Assembly (NCBI GenBank): GCA_016200005.1
Contig: JACQFP010000041.1
Coordinates: forward strand, 1 to 38,995
Reading direction: 5' to 3'
From: Verrucomicrobiota bacterium
GTDB taxonomy: Bacteria; Verrucomicrobiota; Verrucomicrobiia; Limisphaerales; PALSA-1396
DNA length: 38,995 nucleotides
Both the position numbers and the translations under genes were made by a program. Every line of letters begins with the position of its first letter. Position 1 is the first letter of the stretch. The notes under the pieces were generated by a model, which was not told the DNA's origin, did no database searches, and saw only the letters and a program-made list of their open reading frames with translations. Positions 38,917 through 38,995 of this stretch are shown piece by piece.

Positions 38917-38995
38917 TTACGCTGCTATTGCCTTGGGGTTGAGTTCGACACCATCGACGAACTTCACTCCCGCGATCACGCGATCCAGTAACTCA
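38917..38995 (-). CDS. C-terminal fragment of an unidentified protein (partial, runs off the right edge)
   Basis: The minus strand is open from the edge to a TAA at 38919-38917 and encodes ELLDRVIAGVKFVDGVEL and then NPKAIAA. Only 25 complete codons are visible. The ending IAGVKFVDGVEL recalls tails of some transposases, but the fragment is too short to assign. It is upstream of the AT-rich TPR gene. Confidence 0.35.
   Translation of the reverse strand, partial: ELLDRVIAGVKFVDGVELNPKAIAA

Noticed and set aside
1-38995. tRNA, rRNA or known riboswitch genes
   Set aside because: I scanned by eye for T-arm-like sequences and clear conserved cores and found none; a covariance-model search would be needed to exclude small RNAs.

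Overview
The window reads as a chromosomal segment of a moderately GC-rich Gram-negative bacterium, most likely a verrucomicrobium of the Pedosphaera/Limisphaera type. The clues are a secretin-based export system, a glycine-rich beta-helix protein whose C-terminal domain (ASTNL..W, then FPRRFYR) is typical of that group, a long cyanobacterial/plant-type IspH, Tat- and Sec-exported proteins of the kind common in PVC bacteria, and many dispersed palindromic repeats. The lineage is inferred from family resemblance; no rRNA or tRNA gene was found.

Region 1 (1-7726, + strand) is an export/pilus operon: GspE-type ATPase (cut by the left edge), GspL/PilM-N-like, GspM/PilO-like and a secretin with overlapping genes, followed by a 685-residue exported glycine-rich protein that may be a client. 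Region 2 (7727-14726) has a repeat-bearing gap, then ispH and a dGTPase on +, facing four minus-strand genes: a thioredoxin-like lipid- or membrane-anchored redoxin, an unknown membrane protein, a beta-carbonic-anhydrase-like protein and a membrane-anchored YiiX-type permuted papain-fold hydrolase. Region 3 (14813-24071) carries a Tat-exported glycosidase-like protein, two lineage-restricted anchored proteins, a three-gene sugar ABC importer (double ATPase plus two permeases, no binding protein) and a convergent exported metallophosphoesterase.

Region 4 (24453-38995, mostly - strand) interleaves core metabolism with small mobile modules. Core genes are hemL (tetrapyrrole synthesis), nadE (NAD synthesis) and an arginine cluster argB-argD-alkA-argF with a DNA glycosylase inside it. 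Accessory modules are a TacA/TacT-type acetyltransferase toxin-antitoxin pair, a PIN toxin with its antitoxin, a Uma2 nuclease-like protein and a HEPN-MNT pair. Perfect palindromes sit directly upstream of two of the antitoxin starts.

The most notable signals are: (a) the HEPN-MNT pair lies between intact argB and a 48-codon duplicate of the argB 5' end that differs at 11 codons, ten of them synonymous; (b) nadE, hemL and the glycosidase-like gene each contain in-frame copies of palindromic or 7-nt tandem repeats, and the nadE insert is 40/43 identical to an intergenic hairpin in the same window; (c) composite palindromes and other repeat families in gaps.
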